64,000 nucleotides of DNA, taken from Prorocentrum cordatum (Eukaryota > Sar > Dinophyceae > Prorocentrales > Prorocentraceae). Location: NCBI GenBank assembly GCA_963575745.1, contig CAUYUJ010004302.1, positions 465,743-529,742 of the forward strand, in the 5' to 3' direction. Below, piece by piece: positions 62,538 through 64,000 of the stretch (position 1 is the first letter of the stretch; every line of letters begins with the position of its first letter). The notes below the pieces were generated by a model. It was not told the origin of the DNA, ran no database searches, and was given only the letters and a program-made list of their open reading frames with translations. A program made the position numbers and the translations under genes.

Positions 62538-63134
62538 TCAGAAGACCGCGAGATCGGCCAGGCCGGTGGCCTGACCGAGAAATACTCGAAGGGTCCGGGC
62601 CTTCTGAGATCTGAACGTGTACGCAATGAAGATGCTGTAGCCATCGATCGTGTCCTCCAGTTCCGTCTTTTCCTCCTGCGTGCAGCCACCTGAGCAGCCG
62701 CCGCAGATATCTTCCACGAGGCCCACGGTCGTCTGTTTCGCGGCAATGTACGGGAGGAAGTAAAGGGGTATGGTGATCAACGCGAGGACACACGCAAAAG
62801 CTTTCAAGGGCTTGTCCTTCATGACGCCGCAGCATACAGGGCACGATGCAAGAACGAGCGTGATGGTTGAAATGATGACGCCGATGATCGTGCCGATGAT
62901 CATGCTCGCATACCAGTCTTCCCAATAGTCGTCGTCCCACTTGCAGGTCTCGTGGACACAATCGCCGTAACTATCATACGAGTGAGGGTAGTAGGTGTGC
63001 AACGCATCGCACGACTTGCACTTATACGTGCAATCGTTATAATCGGCGTTGTTACACCCATGCCACGGACACTCATCTGCTGCTGCTCGACCAAGCGCAA
63101 AAAACGCGACAAGACGAATCATGGCCGCGCGCAT
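62538..63134 (-). CDS. small Cys-rich multi-pass membrane protein, unknown function
   Basis: 198 aa from MRAAMIRLVAFFALGRAAAD, which looks like a signal peptide with cleavage after the Ala run. The extracellular or lumenal segment (residues about 20-75) has eight Cys (CPWHGC, CTYKCKSC, DCVHETC) and many Tyr, Asp and His. A membrane helix (about 76-97, MIIGTIIGVIISTITLVLAS) is followed by CPVCC. A second helix lies at about 111-131, then another Cys group (CGGCSGGC, about 144-151). The last 30 residues look less natural, and the true gene may splice near YTFRSQ. ATG 63134 is chosen because upstream codons run into (CA)n; ATG 63122 is an alternative. I do not recognise the family. Its codon use and ordered Cys spacing make it the only convincing host-type coding region. 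Confidence 0.6.
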   Translation of the reverse strand: MRAAMIRLVAFFALGRAAADECPWHGCNNADYNDCTYKCKSCDALHTYYPHSYDSYGDCVHETCKWDDDYWEDWYASMIIGTIIGVIISTITLVLASCPVCCGVMKDKPLKAFACVLALITIPLYFLPYIAAKQTTVGLVEDICGGCSGGCTQEEKTELEDTIDGYSIFIAYTFRSQKARTLRVFLGQATGLADLAVF

Positions 63135-63329
63135 GCCAGGACGGGCACTGCTGGGATCTTCGAGCAAAGAATGCAAGAGACTGCTAACCGAGCTGGCCGA
63201 AACCACTGGTCGAGCTAGGATGCCCGAACAGATGTTGAACACCCAAATACCACGCTCGGGTGGCAGAGGGCGGGATGCGCCCGGAATAACTTCCCACCTA
63301 GTGCGGGAGCGAAAACGCAGCAGGGATCT

Positions 63330-63400
63330 GGCACACACACGCACACACACACACACGCACGCACACTGCACATACACTCACACGCAAGCTCACACTGCAC
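63330..63400. repeat. (CA)n run
   Basis: CACACGCACACACACACACG and neighbours. Confidence 0.9.
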
Positions 63401-63599
63401 ACATACCTGCACATCAGAGTCAGGTGGCCGATCGATCTTATACTGCTACTGGGCGCGGGGCTGCAGTTGGGTCTGCGATGCCACTCTCTTGCCGCCGCGG
63501 TTTGCACCGCTGCCCTGCGACCCGCCTGCGTGCGGCACTTTCGTCGGTCGGAAGAAGTAGGGAAAAGCATTGCTTGGGTTCAGGCTCTCCCAGAACATT

Positions 63600-63850
63600 A
63601 CAAACACACAACAACAGCAACAGCAAAACGGTTCTTGAAGTAGGGAGGTGCTTGAAGTGAACTGGGATCCGGGAATCCAAAAATACCTACTTTCAACGAC
63701 CAGCGTGTATCGCGGCACGTCCCCCAAGCCCCCCGACCTGGCGGCGACCCGCCCATGACCCGCCCCGCGACCCGTCCAGCGACCCGCCAGCAGCTGCGAC
63801 CTGCAAGCGTCCTGCGACCGCGGCGATCCGCGACCGCGGCACACCTTGCG
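63600..63850. repeat. GCGACCCGCC minisatellite with (AAC)n, reverse orientation
   Basis: An AACAACAGCAAC run at 63608-63626, then GCGACCCGCC units at 63730-63850: the complement of the composite repeat at 3405. Confidence 0.65.
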
Positions 63851-64000
63851 ACACCCGCGGACCTAATTACGAACCCCGCCGCTGGCATTGCGACAAAAGC
63901 CCCCCCGCGACGATCGCTCCCTCACCCCTCAAGCCCGAGAGTGCTGTTCCTCATCATTGTAGATACGCACGATCATGCTGCAATGCTGTCGTGAACGCGC

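Noticed and set aside
1-64000. tRNA or rRNA genes
   Set aside because: A visual scan for the GGTTCGA-type B box and for conserved rRNA segments found none. A covariance-model search would be decisive.

Overview
The window reads as nuclear DNA of a dinoflagellate. The decisive evidence is two exact copies of the dinoflagellate spliced leader (sense strand: CCGTAGCCATTTTGG followed by CTCAAG, with the variable first base A or T) at 18108-18129 and 57345-57366. Supporting evidence is the GC-rich, repeat-saturated sequence with very long (GGA)n/(TCC)n tracts and large non-LTR retrotransposons. Which species cannot be told from this sequence. No rRNA, tRNA, CRISPR or prokaryote-type operon was seen.

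Three long non-LTR retrotransposons (LINEs), all on the minus strand, fill about 20 kb: E1 (10048-18129), E3 (22932-29024) and E2 (51186-57366). Each has an ORF1 (nucleic-acid-binding or coiled-coil protein) and an ORF2 (AP-type endonuclease, reverse transcriptase, and in E1 and E3 an RNase H domain plus Cys-rich fingers). E1 and E3 belong to one family and E2 to another. All three sit inside (GGA)n microsatellites in the same orientation. E1 and E2 end at their 5' side exactly with a complete spliced leader followed by a direct target duplication (15 bp and about 18 bp). E3 carries a probable decayed leader at the same place. Because the sense-strand target is (TCC)n, each insertion places a polypyrimidine tract directly upstream of the AG that ends the leader. 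This suggests an element that becomes trans-spliced again after each insertion and so renews its own 5' end. E1 and E2 also share a leader of about 75 nt with a covarying hairpin, although their proteins are unrelated.

The rest is mostly short dispersed repeats. There are at least five families with terminal inverted repeats or foldback structure: family A (TTA-GTCGGGC ends, 8-bp target duplications), B (AGAGTGACCTTT ends), C (about 205 bp), D (about 155 bp, seven copies) and E (near-perfect foldback, about 190 bp). In addition there are several foldbacks, satellites, minisatellites, a large direct duplication at 36 kb, and GT, CA, TA, GTAT and GGA microsatellites.

Only one stretch outside the LINEs looks like a host protein gene: a small Cys-rich membrane protein at 62538-63134 (minus strand). 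Nearly all other long open frames are artefacts of simple repeats.
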